Of a DNA stretch of 64,000 bases, positions 46,633 through 57,930 are shown one piece after another (the first letter of the stretch is position 1; each line of letters starts with the position of its first letter). Below the pieces are notes generated by a model. That model saw only the letters and a program-made list of their open reading frames with translations, had not been told where the DNA came from and ran no database searches. The position numbers were made by a program, and so were the translations under genes. The DNA lies in assembly GCA_022478985.1 (NCBI GenBank), contig JAKSZP010014461.1, positions 248,001 through 312,000 of the forward strand, written 5' to 3'. The DNA comes from Massospora cicadina. Lineage: Eukaryota; Entomophthoromycota; Entomophthoromycetes; Entomophthorales; Entomophthoraceae.

Positions 46633-48836
46633 CTATATTGGTAAATATAGTCCCAGAAAATTTTATTGACCAATACCTAGATGACTACCTTGAGTTGAAT
46701 CTCTTTCCAGATGGACTAATTAGAGGAGGGGCTTCTCAAAATATTCCCACTTTGAAGGTTCTGGGGTTAGTGGAAATCAAGTTGGCAAATACAATTAGCT
46801 GACCATTTCCAAGCAATTGAAAACTTTTTTATCCCATTATTGTCAGGAGAGTTATGGAAAAAGATTAACGTCAGAACCAAACTGAAAGGCAACACATTGT
46901 TCTTAACATTTAAGAATGGTAAAAAATTAGTTGTTCCTTTGTCTGAAGCTAACTCTCAGTGCTATTTTCCCCAATGGGCAAAGATCCACACAATTAGTCT
47001 AAAACCTTTGCTGAAGCCTAATTTGAAGGTACCCTTACCTTCTGGCTTAGAGAGACTGAAATCTTCATTTGATGCGGCTTCAGCCAGTGTACTGCCAGCT
47101 CATTAAGGGTTTATTTGTGAGTTCAAATTTACAATTAATCTGGTGCTTATATCTTCTCCCATTTGCCTTTTGACTGTATAGGAGGAAGCAGCCTTTATAT
47201 GTGTGGGCTAAAGAGCAGTTAGCTAAAGGCGCAATATTTCAGCGTATCTCTCTGGTATGCTCCCCACTTCTTTTTGTGGAGAAAGCCAATGGTAGCTTAT
47301 GCCCATGCATAGATTATGGGAACCTAAACACCATCATAGTACCAGATTTGCATCCCATCCCAATGGATTAACATATTTCTTGCTACGCGGAGAAAGCTAT
47401 AGTCTTCTTCAAACTGTATTGCTTTAACGTGTTTAATAAGATCTATATCAAGAAGGGCCAAGAGTGTCTTGCTGCATTCAAAACCAGAAAAGGAATTTCC
47501 GAGTTTTTGGGTTATGCCCTTTTGGTTTAAATAGCACCTGCTATTTTCCACCATCGTATAGATGCAGCCTTGGGGACCTACTGGGTGTATGCACGGTGTC
47601 CTACATGGATGATATTCTGGTGTTCTCCCTGATCAAGAGTCACTTGCTATACACCTGCGGCAAGTGGTGGAGAGTTTAAAGACAGCCAACCTTATGGTGA
47701 AAATTAGTAAGTGTGAGTTCTTTAAGTCCCAGGTCACCTTCCCAGGCAACTTCATATTTTACTAAGGCCACATGATAACTCCAGACAAGGAGAAGGAGAT
47801 TAGTGATTGGCTCACCCCAACTTTGGTCAAGGAATCAAGGAGTTTTTGGGGACTTGTACGTTCCTTAAGAAAATCCATGCCAAATCTTTCTGAGGTGGCA
47901 GCGTCCTTTTATAAGGCGAGTGGAGCTAAAGTGCTCCACTTTTCCTCTGTGTCCTGCAGGATGTTTCAAACGGTAAAGTGCACCCTGTTGTCTACGCCAG
48001 TCCTTTGTCGTGTAGATCCAGAAAAAGAGTTTATTTTGGTATCAATGCTTCCAACTTTGCAATAGTGGCTTCCTTATTACAAATAGGTGGATATGGAATA
48101 GAGCATCATGTGTGATATTTTTCTAGGAAAGTCCTTACCAGAATTAACTACGCCAATATCACAAAGAGTTAATGGTAGTGGTAAGGGCACTGACCTATTG
48201 TTGTCATCATTTACATGGCTCATCCCTACATTCCATGTCCGTACAAATCACCTTGCCTTGTTTTACTACCGCACATCTTATGTCTTGAACCACGGCAAAC
48301 TCACTGGCATGAGATCCTTGACAATTTTTTGTTTTCTTATGAGTTTACAAAAGGCAAGGAGAAAGGTTTGGCGGATGCTTTGAGCTGAAAACCTGCGTTA
48401 GCTTCAGATCCAAAAGAGGTAGAGGTACACTACGCCCACTTAATGATTTTGACGAATAATATCATGTCCCAACATCCCTCCCCATGACCCATGGGTCAGC
48501 ACTTGCACCTCTGGAAAATGTGAGGTTTATGGTATTTTCAGAAAGGTGGTACTTTCACAGCCTTTGTCATCAGAATATATTATGTTGCTCGCCAAGAGCA
48601 AGTTGAATCAGGAGGATATTACCAGGGTAAACTACACTAAGGATGAGATGGTGTGGTTTCAGGGGCGCCTATGAGTTCCCTCTGGACCACTTCGCTTGAG
48701 AAATCATCCAGGACTATCAAGAAGGAATCGCCGTTGGATATCCTGGGAAGGCGAAGACACTATAATTGACACACTTTTAATTGGAAGGGGTTAGCTGCGC
48801 AGGTTATTATGTATTGTAATTGTTTCCTGGTCTGCA
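46633..48836 (+). pseudogene. pol: Element D pol, 5' piece: protease, RT, RNase H, integrase finger
   Basis: The protease region reads TILVNIVPENFIDQYLDDYL where C has ILVDTGASNNFIDQ, so the active site is destroyed. A protease-RT linker is open at 46840-47106. The RT palm near 47600 keeps SYMDDILVFS. The RNase H/tether region at 47772-48383 and the integrase zinc finger at 48770-48836 (WKGLAAQVIMYCN) follow, and the reading is cut at 48836 by element C. Stops and shifts are frequent. Confidence 0.82.
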
Positions 48837-49732
48837 TGTCAAGAGAGTGTCTGTAACTCTCTTGTTCCCAGCAAAGTGATGTGGAGCGCGAACCCACATT
48901 GCTAGGGAACTAGCCGTTAAGAGAATGGGGAATGAGGCACCTAGAATGGTGCTTGAGCAGGAGGTAACCCAGGCGAGGGTGTAAAGCACCACATATGAGA
49001 ACAGGTAAGTAAGAAACCTCCCAACTTGAGTAGACACCAACAGGGGGTCCATAGTCGAGGGTAACTTGGAGTGAGTAGACTTGGGTGTCTTGGTCTGGAG
49101 GGGACCTAAACGGCCCAAGAAAGCACCTGGAATTTGTGTAAATTGTGATAATAGGTAGTGGCCCACATAGTTGGAGACCATCCTGAAGAGGTCCACCACC
49201 ATGTTCGCCCAAGGAACCATTGTAAAAAAACGTAAAATAACGGTTAAATTTATTAAAGAAAGTTGACCAACAAGGAATGTTGGTCGCAAAAACATATTTA
49301 AAGTGTGTCAGGGAAATTTGGGTTCTGCGGAAATGCGCCCAAGCCTTGACGCTCCAATAAACAGATGCTTCCATCCATTTTAGTAAAATACACTGAGAGT
49401 GCCTTCACTTGAGTAATTGATTGAAGCCTGTATTTTACCTGAGCTTAGAATTTCATAGCTAGAGTGGGACTCGAACCCTTGCTCTCCAACCAAGTGAATC
49501 AAACCATCCTTGTTCATAACGTAAATTGTTCATTTTAGTGCCTGGGCTGCGATCAGAGGCTGGGCGTTTTGCACCCCATTAGTATCAACCTGGGCATGCT
49601 TGGCTTGCACCCAGCGTTGATCTAAGGTGTGTTTCAGGTCAGGAAGAGCCTGAAGCTTCACCTTCTGGGCCTCCTGTCGCCCAGCCTTGTTTTTAGCATC
49701 TGTTCCCACTATAAAGTCATTCAACCATGACA
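48837..49732 (-). repeat. Element C 3' LTR
   Basis: Nearly identical to 54320-55214. The inner edge abuts the purine tract AAGAAGGAGGAGAGGG (minus strand). It contains the LTR frame described at 53564-54778, here running out into D sequence. Confidence 0.93.
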
Positions 49733-51537
49733 TTACCCTCTCCTCCTTCTTGGGCTCCACCCCCCTCCAGGGGCGTTTGCTAAGGAGAAGTTCTTATGTG
49801 CTGGTGGCAACTTCATAGCAGCAACGGCTGGCTTAGGCTGAGATCCTGCAGCCTCAGGAAAACGATTATGGAAAGATTTGATCAGGTCTTGGGCATGTAC
49901 ACAATCCCGTGCTGGCACCCAACTGTTCTCTGCCGCGTCAAACCCTTTCCAGGATACCAGGTACTCAAGGCGTCGCTTAACTCGGCGGGAGGCTACTATT
50001 TCCTCCACTTCCCATTCTGGTGCCCCATCCACAAGATAAGCCTCAGGAGTCACAGGAGGAGGGCCCTCAAACAATGTCAACTTGCTTTCATGAAAGATGG
50101 AGAAGATCTGAAATGCGGAGGGAAGATCCAACTGGTATGAGGCATGTCCCACCTTTCTAACTACACGGTAAGGACCAATCCTCTTTGGACCCAGCTTTTT
50201 GCATGGCTGCTTGATAGGGATGTTGCGAGCATCAAGCATCACGAGATCCCCTTCCTTGTATGCTGGACCCACTGGCGCTTTCCATCAGCATTCTCCTTAT
50301 AAACCAGCATAGCCGCCTCCAAACTTGTGGACACCCCTTGATGGACCTTCTTGAGAGTCTTAGCAAAGTCCAGCACCGCTTCCACTTTGGAACCACAGCT
50401 GGGCTCCATGTTGAAAGCAGGGTTAAAGCTGTGGTTAGCAAAAAAAGGTGAACAACTGATTGATGAATGCAAAGTGTTGTTGTAGCTAAACTGGGCCATA
50501 GGAAGGTGAGGAACCCAATCTGAATGGTCTGCGGTGGTGTAACAACGCAGAAATTGTTCCAAGCACTGATTCACTCGCTCAGTCTGCCCATCTGATTGGG
50601 GGTGATAAGCAGTTGAATGGCAGGGGCGGATCTGAAGAGTCTTACACAACTCTTCCCAAAAGATGGAGGTGAACTGGGGTCCCCAGTCACTAATGATTTC
50701 TTGAGGAACCCCATGAAGCGCAAATACATGGGCGACGAAGAGCCTGGCCATTTCAGCGGCAGTTATAGTTGTTCTGCAAGGAATAAAGTGGGCGAACTTT
50801 GTAAAGCGGTCCACCACCACCATGATTGCATCATACCCATCTGAAACGGGTAACTCCACAATGAAATCCACTGATAGGGAAGTCCAGGGCCCTTCAGCCT
50901 TTTGGACTGGTACCAGCAACCCTGCTAAAGGTTGCCGATTGGGTTTCATTTGATTGCAGATCAGGCACTCTTTGCAGTACCGCCCTACCTGAACAGGCAA
51001 GCCCTTCCAATTGTAAGTGCGTCGTATCAACTCCAAGGTTTTTGCTTTTCCAGGATGACCAACGGTGATTCCGTCATGATGGTCCTGGATGATCTCCAGG
51101 CGCAGTGGTCCAGCAGGAACCCATAGGCGCCCCTGAAACCACACCATCTCATCCTTCACGTGATAACCCCTGGATAAGTCCTCCTGATTCAGGGCACTCT
51201 TAGCGAGAACAACAGCATATTCAGCTGATAACGGCTGAGAAAGAACTACCTTCCTAAACATGCTATATTCTGCTGCATTTTCCAAAGGCATGAGCGCTGG
51301 CGTATGTACCGTGGACTTAGGAAGTTGAGGCAGAATCATACTCGGTGGAATCATCAACTGAGTGTTGTGAATCTCTACCTCCTTTGGATTGGGAGCCAAA
51401 GCAGGGTTGCGGCTCAAAGCATCCGCCAAACCATTCTCCTTGCCCTTGGTGAACTCATAGGAAAATGTAAATAGGGCAAGGGTCTCATGCCAACGGGTCT
51501 GACGTGGTGTTAGAACATGTGGAGCATGGTAGTACAA
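49733..51537 (-). pseudogene. pol: Element C integrase and chromodomain
   Basis: The frame from 51537 continues RNase H (LYYHAPHVLTPRQTRWHETL) into integrase: finger HDGITVGHPGKAKTLELIRR and CKECLICNQMK; catalytic core SVDFIVELPVSDGYDAIMVV, EIISDWGPQFTSIFWEE and the Glu in DGQTERVNQ, so D-D-E is complete. After a 1-nt frameshift near 50255 the frame 49733-50272 carries GDLVMLDARN, then a chromodomain (EWEVEEIVASRRVKRRLEYL then VSWKGFDAAENSWVP) and a basic Pro/Gly-rich end (GGGWSPRRRRG). Chromodomains bind methylated histone tails and steer integration. Only the shift prevents a continuous product. Confidence 0.9.
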
Positions 51538-53567
51538 CAGGGCTCAGTGGTCAGTGCATACCTGGAATGGTTGGGAAGAGCCATGTAAGTGGTGACGCCA
51601 ATAAATCAGCGCCTCCACCACTGCTAATAACTCCTTGTCATATACGGCGTAGTTTAACTCATGCAGAGACATTTTCCTAGAAAAATATCCCACGGGATGC
51701 TCAGACCCATCTTCACCCACCTGTAACAGGGCAGCCGCAATGGCGAAGTTGGAAGCATCTGAGGACACAATGAACTCCTTTGCAGGATCAACATGGCGAA
51801 GGATGGATGTGGATAACAAGGTGCACTTCACCGCTTGGAACGCATCCTCCAAAATGGGGGACCACTGAAGCACCTTGGCCCCGCTAGCCTTATATAAGGG
51901 AGCTGCCACCTCAGAGAGATTGGGTGTGAACTTCTTGAGGAACGTACACGTTCCCAAAAAGCTCCTCAGTTCCTTGACAGAGGTGGGGGTAGGCCACTCA
52001 CGAATAGCCTTCTCCTTGTCTGGAGTTATCATATGGCCCTGGTCAAAAACGACGTTGCCCAAAAAAGTAACCTGGGACTTGAAGAATTCGCATTTACTAA
52101 TCTTGAGGGTAAGGCAAGCGGCCCTCAATCTCTCCACTACTTGTCAAAGGTGTACTGCATGTGACTCATGATTGGGGAAAACACCAGAATGTCATCCATG
52201 TAGGCAACCGCACATACCCCCAACAAGTCTCCCAACGCAGCATCAATGCGGCGTTGAAAGATGGCAGGGGCATTCTTAAGCCCAAAGGGCATAACCTGGA
52301 ACTGGAAAATTCCTTTTCTGGTGCAGAATGCAGTTAACCACTCCTGGCCCTTCTTTATCCGGATTTGATTGAACGCATTGAGGCAGTCCAGCTTGGAGAA
52401 GACCTTCGCCTTCTCCACATAGCGCGCAATCTGAGAATCTAAAGGGATGGGATGGAGGTTGGGTACAGTCACATTGTTTAAGTTTCCATAATTGACACAT
52501 GGGCGTAAAGTTCCATCAGCCTTCTCCACAAAGAGCAGTGGGGAGCAAACAGGGGAGGTACGCTGAAAGATGGCCCCTTTGGCCAACTGCTCCTTCACCC
52601 ATACATCTAACGCCTCTTCCTCCCGGACAGTCAATGGGTATATGGGGGAAGAAATATGCACCAGATCCACAGTAAGTTTAAATTCACAATCAAACTCGGA
52701 ATGTTCTGGTAGCGTACTAGCTGAAGCTGCATCAAAAGAAGATGCCAACTCCTCCAAACAGGAAGGTAAGGAAAGTCCCACAGTGGGCTTCAGCAAAGGG
52801 GCAAGATATGAACTGGGAACATTGGGCCAATGGGGTAATTTGCCTGGGGCGTTATCCTCAGACAGAGGAACAATCAGCTGGTGACCGTTTGTTAAAAACA
52901 AGGATAAAGTGTTTTCTTTCAAATTAGTTTTGACGTCAAACTTCCGCCACCACTCAACACCCAAAATGATGGGAAACAAGAGGTTTCTGATAGCTTGAAA
53001 CTGCTCAGACAATAGATAAGAACCTACCTGAAAATTGACTGACTCTCTGACGTTCAGTGTGGGGATACCTTGAGAAGCCCCACCTCTAACCATACCACCG
53101 GGTGAGTAACTCAACTCAAGGTAGTCGGCGAGGTTTTGGTCAATAAAATTATTTGAGGCACCAGTATCCACCAAAATAGTTGTGCTGAACTTTCCATAAG
53201 AGGAAGTAAGAGTAGCAGTCAACAAGAAGTATCCAGAATGGGATTTATCTAATGCAGAAAATGCCATTATTTCACCTGAAAATTCTTCCTCTGGTCTCAA
53301 CAAGCCATCAGGGTATGTTTTGGAATCATAGAAGGGGGAGGGATAGTGGGCCACTCTTACTACTGAGGCCACATATCCCACCACACCTTCTGCAGGTGCA
53401 TATACATCTTTATATTTATGACGAAGTTCCTTTTCCACTTCCTGAGAACCCCTAATCATGGTAGGGGTCAAACGAGGGTTCTCAGGAGTAATCTGGTAGA
53501 CTGAAATGGAGTCCTCATCCAGACCATATGAGCAAATAAAAGGTTCGTTTTTGGATAAATTGCTCAC
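51538..53567 (-). pseudogene. pol: Element C protease, RT and RNase H
   Basis: The frame 52137-53567 (476 codons) includes the aspartic protease ILVDTGASNNFIDQ with catalytic Asp intact, a linker, and RT with ADGTLRPCVNYGNLNN, MPFGLKNAPAIFQRRID and VAYMDDILVFS (catalytic Asp pair intact). It then breaks by a frameshift at 52137. The next frame, 51544-52137, holds the RT thumb (ISKCEFFKSQVTFLGNVVF) and RNase H (FIVSSDASNFAIAAALLQVG; ELNYAVYDKELLAVVEAL). A TGA at 51544-51546 replaces the residue between VCTDH and ALLYYH, consistent with a CGA to TGA transition. The upstream frame overlaps the preceding ORF in a different phase. Confidence 0.9.
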
Positions 53568-54778
53568 ATTATAAAATGCGTTTTCTGGCTCAAATGAACC
53601 CCCCTCATTCCAAAGGTTTGGTGCGCCTCGTTATCCAGGGCCATCACCCCCAAGCCCTGAGCTGATGCCTCAGCATGCACCTCAGAAACGTGTTGGGGAG
53701 AAAAAATGATAACGGAATTATTCTTGTTAAATTTGGGTTTGGACCCTTTGATGTTCCCAATTTCTGCTGAGATGGGGAGGAAATCAGTGGGAAGCATCTC
53801 ACGTTTCAAGGAAAAATCACTAGTTGTGGAAGCACTATTTATAGGGATGACCATGGGTGACATCATCGCGGTGGAATCATCTGAAACCTTTACTTCCTTC
53901 TTGGGGCTAGACCCCTGTACAGTTCCAAATTTAGAAGGAGTCAAAGGATTAGAAGGATAAGATTCCTTCATTTTAAGAAGCGCGCGCAACTTTTTGGTTC
54001 CAGTATTTATATGGTTCAATCTGATGATGGCCCAATTACCTAGCCCCTTCTGGGTTGGGGCGGGGAAACTACCCAAAAGGGTTTTGAGAAGATGATCACA
54101 AAAAGTCTGAGACCACCAGGTGCGAGCAAGAAGGGTGGACACTTCCCAATTGGTAGTTGCAAAAATAACGCTGAGATGTATTAATACAAAACCTAATGAG
54201 AAAACTGTGGTGAGCACCATTGTGGCAGTGATAAATGGCCAGCACACCCAATTTCCTAATATTGGAAGTCCCACATGGATAATTCATATGCTCATATAAT
54301 AGAAGGGTTGGTCAACTAATGTCAAGAGAGTGTCTGTAACTCTCTTGTTCCCAGCAAAGTGATGTGGAGCGCGAACCCACATTGCTAGGGAACTAGCCGT
54401 TAAGAGAATGGGGAATGAGGCACCTAGAATGGTGCTTGAGCAGGAGGTAACCCAGGCGAGGGTGTAAAGCACCACATATGAGAACAGGTAAGTAAGAAAC
54501 CTCCCAACTTGAGTAGACACCAACAGGGGGTCCATAGTCGAGGGTAACTTGGAGTGAGTAGACTTGGGTGTCTTGGTCTGGAGGGGACCTAAACGGCCCA
54601 AGAAAGCACCTGGAATTTGTGTAAATTGTGATAATAGGTAGTGGCCCACATAGTTGGAGACCATCCTGAAGAGGTCCACCACCATGTTCGCCCAAGGAAC
54701 CATTGTAAAAAAATGTAAAATAACGGTTAAATTTATTAAAGAAAGTTGACCAACAAGGAATGTTGGTCGCAAAAACAT
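53564..54778 (-). pseudogene. Element C gag-position ORF starting inside the LTR, hydrophobic, one TGA
   Basis: One minus-strand frame runs from the LTR (54778, with an ATG at 54703 downstream of the likely transcript start) across the LTR edge at 54320 to 53564, interrupted only by TGA at 54284. It has hydrophobic segments (LTYLFSYVVLYTLAWV; FPILLTASSLAMW; FITATMVLTTVFSLGFVLIH) followed by a charged, Ser/Pro/Lys-rich tail. No zinc knuckle or known capsid domain is visible, although it occupies the Gag position. The D LTR keeps the same reading with conservative changes (VSNYVGHYLLS against VSNNIGYFILS), supporting coding. It overlaps pol by a few codons in another phase. Confidence 0.55.
54307..54317 (-). 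other. Element C primer-binding site (self-priming type)
   Basis: The minus strand reads AGTTGACCAAC, 2 nt inside the 5' LTR. It is exactly complementary to GTTGGTCAACT within the LTR (54744-54754, minus strand), which also forms a hairpin with GACCAAC just upstream. This fits Tf1/sushi-type self-priming, where the RNA 5' end primes minus-strand synthesis. Confidence 0.65.
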
Positions 54779-55214
54779 ATTTAAAGTGTGTCAGGGAAAT
54801 TTGGGTTCTGCAGAAATGCGCCCAAGCCTTGACGCTCCAATAAACAGACGCTTCCATCCATTTTAGTAAAATACACTGAGAGTGCCTTCACTCGAGTAAT
54901 TGATTGAAGCCATATTTTACCTGAGCTTAGAATTTCATAGCTAGAGCGGGACTCGAACCCTTGCTCTCCAACCAAGCAAATCAAACCATCCTTGTTCATA
55001 ACATAAATTGTTCATTTTAGTGCCTGGGCCGCGATCAGAGGCTGGGCGTTTTGCACCCCATTAGTATCAACCTGGGCATGCTTGGCTTGCACCCAGCGTT
55101 GATCTAAGGTGTGTTTCAGGTCAGGAAGAGCCTGAAGCTTCACCTTCTGGGCCTCCTGTCGCCCAGCCTTGTTTTTAGCATCTGTTCCCACTATAAAGTC
55201 ATTCAACCATGACA
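54320..55214 (-). repeat. Element C 5' LTR
   Basis: Partner of 48837-49732, starting TGTCA and ending TGACA on either strand, followed outside by the TGCA target duplication. Confidence 0.93.
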
Positions 55215-55783
55215 TGCAAGCTTATTTGGATAATGCTAATGTAAGAGATGGGTAGGTTTTTTATAAAAGGAAGGGGATCTCATGATGCTTGATGCCAGAA
55301 ACATCTAATCAAGCAGCCATGCAAAAAAACTGGGATTGAAGGAGGCTAGGGCCTTACAACATTGTCAGAGAAGTGGCCACGCTCATACCAGTTGATCTTC
55401 CCTCATGGTTCTGGATCTTTGCCATCTTTCATAAAGTAAGCTGAAGTTGTTCTGGCCCTCACCATAGACTCCAGAGGCTTATCTTATTGATGGGGCTCCA
55501 GAGTAGGAAGTGGAGGAAATTGTAGCCTCTCATCTGTAAGAAGAAGGCTTGAGTACCTGATATTCTGGAAGTGATTTTATGCAGCTGAGGACAGTTGGGT
55601 ATCAGCGCGTGATTGCGCCCATGCCCAAGACATGATTGAGGTTTTCCATGAGCGTTTTCCTGAGATAGCAGAACACAAGTCTAACCAAAGTACTGCTGCC
55701 ATGAAGCTGGCCCTTACCTAAAAGGTCTTTTCCCTGGCAGAAGTTCCTGAAAGGGGGTAAGCCCCAACAGAACATGAAGGTAA
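55215..55783 (+). pseudogene. pol: Element D pol, 3' piece: C-terminal integrase/chromodomain region
   Basis: Resumes after C with sequence matching element C from its LVYKENAD segment onward (D reads AYLDNANVRDG), then AGGAAGGGGATCTCATGATG as in C, a decayed chromodomain region near 55480-55660, and a purine-rich stretch before the 3' LTR. Stops are frequent. The integrase catalytic core, about 650-700 bp in C, is absent from D. Confidence 0.7.
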
Positions 55784-56665
55784 TGTCATGGTTACATGAC
55801 ACAATCGAGGGCACTGACTGTAGAGATAAGACTGGGCATGAGGAGGCTAAAAGGGTAAAGTTAGCAGGCCTCCATGAATTAAAACATACCCTGGACCAAC
55901 GCTGGGTAAAGGCAAGATATGCCCAAGTTGGTCCTGGGGGTGCACGTGATGGTCAGCCAAGAATTACCTCAAGGTGTTAAAACGCAACATTTTTTTATTA
56001 ATGATGACAGTTCATTATAGTTGTCTGTAGAATGGGGTTTCAAAACCCATTTAATATATAACATTGCAAATCTGTGATTTTTAGCTACAATCAATAACTC
56101 AAGTTCAGACTTGCTTAAGCTAAAGTACCATGGATGATGGTAGTGTGCGCTTATTGGTTCATTTAGGCTTAAAATCACTTCTACAAAATAATGGTTTACC
56201 CCAGTTTTTATTAATAATTTCCTGAGACCAACCTTCCTTGTTGGTCAACTTGCTTAATAAAACCTCCATTATTTTTACGTTTTTTTGTGCATGGTCCTTT
56301 AGGTGAACCTGTGCTTGGACCTCCTTGAGGAGGTCTCCAACAACATAGGATACTTTATTTTATCAAAATTAACAATGGAATCTGGTGCATACCTGGGACA
56401 TCCTGGTCCCCTCTAAATTGAGGCACCCAAGCAATTTGACACCAATCTTCAATTGGCTATAGACTCCTCCTTGGAGTCCAACCAAGTTTTGTTATTTATT
56501 TCATTATATATTCTGTGTTGTATACCCTTTATTTGGGTCCCCTCTGCTTTAGCACCTTCTGAGGTGCCCTGTTCCCACTTTTACTAGTGACTAGTTCCCT
56601 TGTGGTATGGCTGTGCATCCTGAATCACCTTGCTGGGAATGAAAGAGTTTAGACACTAACCTGTC
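55784..56665 (+). repeat. Element D 3' LTR
   Basis: Starts TGTCATGGTTACATGACACA and ends CTGTCA. Homologous to the C LTRs along its length and to the truncated 5' LTR at 44591. It encodes near its start a 68-codon frame matching the LTR-internal MSWLNDFIVGTD frame of C (here MSWLHDTIEGTD). It contains the self-primer GTTGGTCAACT at 56240-56250. Confidence 0.85.
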
Positions 56666-57307
56666 ATATAGAGCTGATGAAATTATCATAAGTAAACTAG
56701 CCCACCAAGTGAGGTTAGCAAAAAATACTTGGATTCCTGGGAGTATATAATAGGTTGATCAAAAGCTCATATGGGGTGAATAGAGATACAATAAGTTTAC
56801 AAGATTATAAAGGTGCTAAAAAATAAATATCTTTACTAAGTGTATTTTTGTGTTATGATTGAGATTGCAGAAAATACTAAGCTGAATAGATAATTAGCAA
56901 GTTCTAATTTTAGGTAACTATGATTAAGATTTCAGTGTAACAGAAGATCATAAAAAATTATATACCTAAAACTATTGATAAACCTTAAAATTTCTACTTA
57001 GTCATCATAATGAAATAATGCAGATAGTGCAAGAATGTTGTGACATATAACAGCCAATGCCCTTATACCAGTTTTAACACAATATAAATGAGTTTTTATC
57101 TATATTGGAACTTCCAATATTGTAATATATTATATTTTAGTATTATAAGGTATTGGGCCAGATTGCACTGTAGGATCAAGCAATATTTATTTGATTATGC
57201 ATAGTATAGTTTTTCTGCTTATTTGGATATCAATAAGGTTAATTCTCAGATAATCCTGCAGTGAAGTACTTGCAGTAGGCTGTATACATTGCAAATTTTT
57301 ATATATC
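56666..57307. other. AT-rich intergenic DNA, no gene seen
   Basis: Between D and the SINE cluster. No supported open frame, RNA gene or repeat was found. Confidence 0.55.
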
Positions 57308-57326
57308 TTAAATGTCTTAAATATAA

Positions 57327-57453
57327 GGGTGTTTAGCCTGGCAGGTAAAACTGCTTGCACCCTAGTGCAGGTTTCAAGTTCAAAATCTGTACTGGCTAGA
57401 AAATATTCTCGGTGTGGTATATTTGTCCCAAGGTCAACCCACCTTGAATAATT
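57327..57453 (+). mobile_element. SINE2 (short tRNA-derived SINE)
   Basis: A 127-bp unit bracketed by a perfect 19-bp target duplication TTAAATGTCTTAAATATAA (57308-57326 and 57454-57472). The tRNA-like head GGGTGTTTAGCCTGGCAGG and B-box AGTTCAAAATC are diverged from the cleaner copy at 58738. The 3' end is GGTCAACCCACCTTGAATAA, the shared tail. Confidence 0.88.
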
Positions 57454-57631
57454 TTAAATGTCTTAAATATAACAACAAAGGATCAGGCAAACAGAGCTCC
57501 TGTCTCATGATAAGTTTAGATGAAGTCACTTTAACATAGGACTGAAGTGCTAAAAATATAAAGCTGAAAGTATTTTACTACTTAAAAAGATATTTATATT
57601 AGGTATACCAACTAAAACTAAACTTTGGATT

Positions 57632-57920
57632 AGAGGGAGGGTGCCCCAGTGTTAGAGTAGGGGACTCAATGACCATTGCCTCCTGAGTTCAATCCCGGTA
57701 GATGAACTTTGAGTAGGGGGCAATTTGATTTTGGTATTGTGCACCAATGCCCCAAACTGAGGTAGCAAATAGCAAGGTGGTACATGGAATTCCTAGCCTA
57801 TCAGAATACTGCACATGGAGGTTTACCAGGATTTATCCTCCTTTCCCATTTATTTCAATTTCCCATTTCCCTGTCATCAGGTGGTATCATCCCCAGGTCA
57901 GCCTAACTCAAATAGATAGA
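57632..57920 (+). mobile_element. SINE1 copy
   Basis: Plus-strand copy with head GAGGGAGGGTGCCCCAGTGT, B-box GAGTTCAATCCCGG and a tail ending GGTCAGCCTAACTCAAATAG. An approximate target duplication (AAACTTTGGATT against AAATTTTGGAATT) flanks it. More diverged than the copies at 58438 and 61504. Confidence 0.8.
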
Positions 57921-57930
57921 ATAAAAAAAT

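Larger units (their letters stand above)
48837..55214 (-). mobile_element. Element C: young, near-complete self-priming chromovirus
   Basis: A 6.38-kb element with 895-896-bp LTRs (TGTCA to TGACA) that differ at only about 10-12 positions by eye, mostly C/T or G/A. A 4-bp target duplication TGCA flanks it (48833-48836 and 55215-55218). It sits inside D. Its pol is long and well preserved, interrupted by few lesions: an in-frame TGA near 51544 and single-base shifts near 52137 and 50255. It is the most recent large insertion in the window. Confidence 0.93.
44591..56665 (+). mobile_element. Element D: chromovirus (Ty3/gypsy), split by element C
   Basis: A plus-strand element homologous to C, in two pieces: 44591-48836 and 55215-56665. 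Order: truncated 5' LTR, PBS, gag-position region, protease, RT, RNase H, start of integrase, then (after C) the end of the integrase/chromodomain region, a purine tract and the 3' LTR. The core of integrase is missing at the very point where C sits. Heavily decayed and clearly older than C. Confidence 0.85.

Noticed and set aside
48910..49374. 154-codon minus-strand frame in the C LTR, repeated at 54393-54857
   Set aside because: The D LTR does not support this frame, whereas the overlapping frame running into the internal region is conserved in D.
50239..53567. Plus-strand open frames over element C (for example 52570-52884 and 49796-50140)
   Set aside because: They are shadows of the well-supported minus-strand pol, with no recognisable domains.
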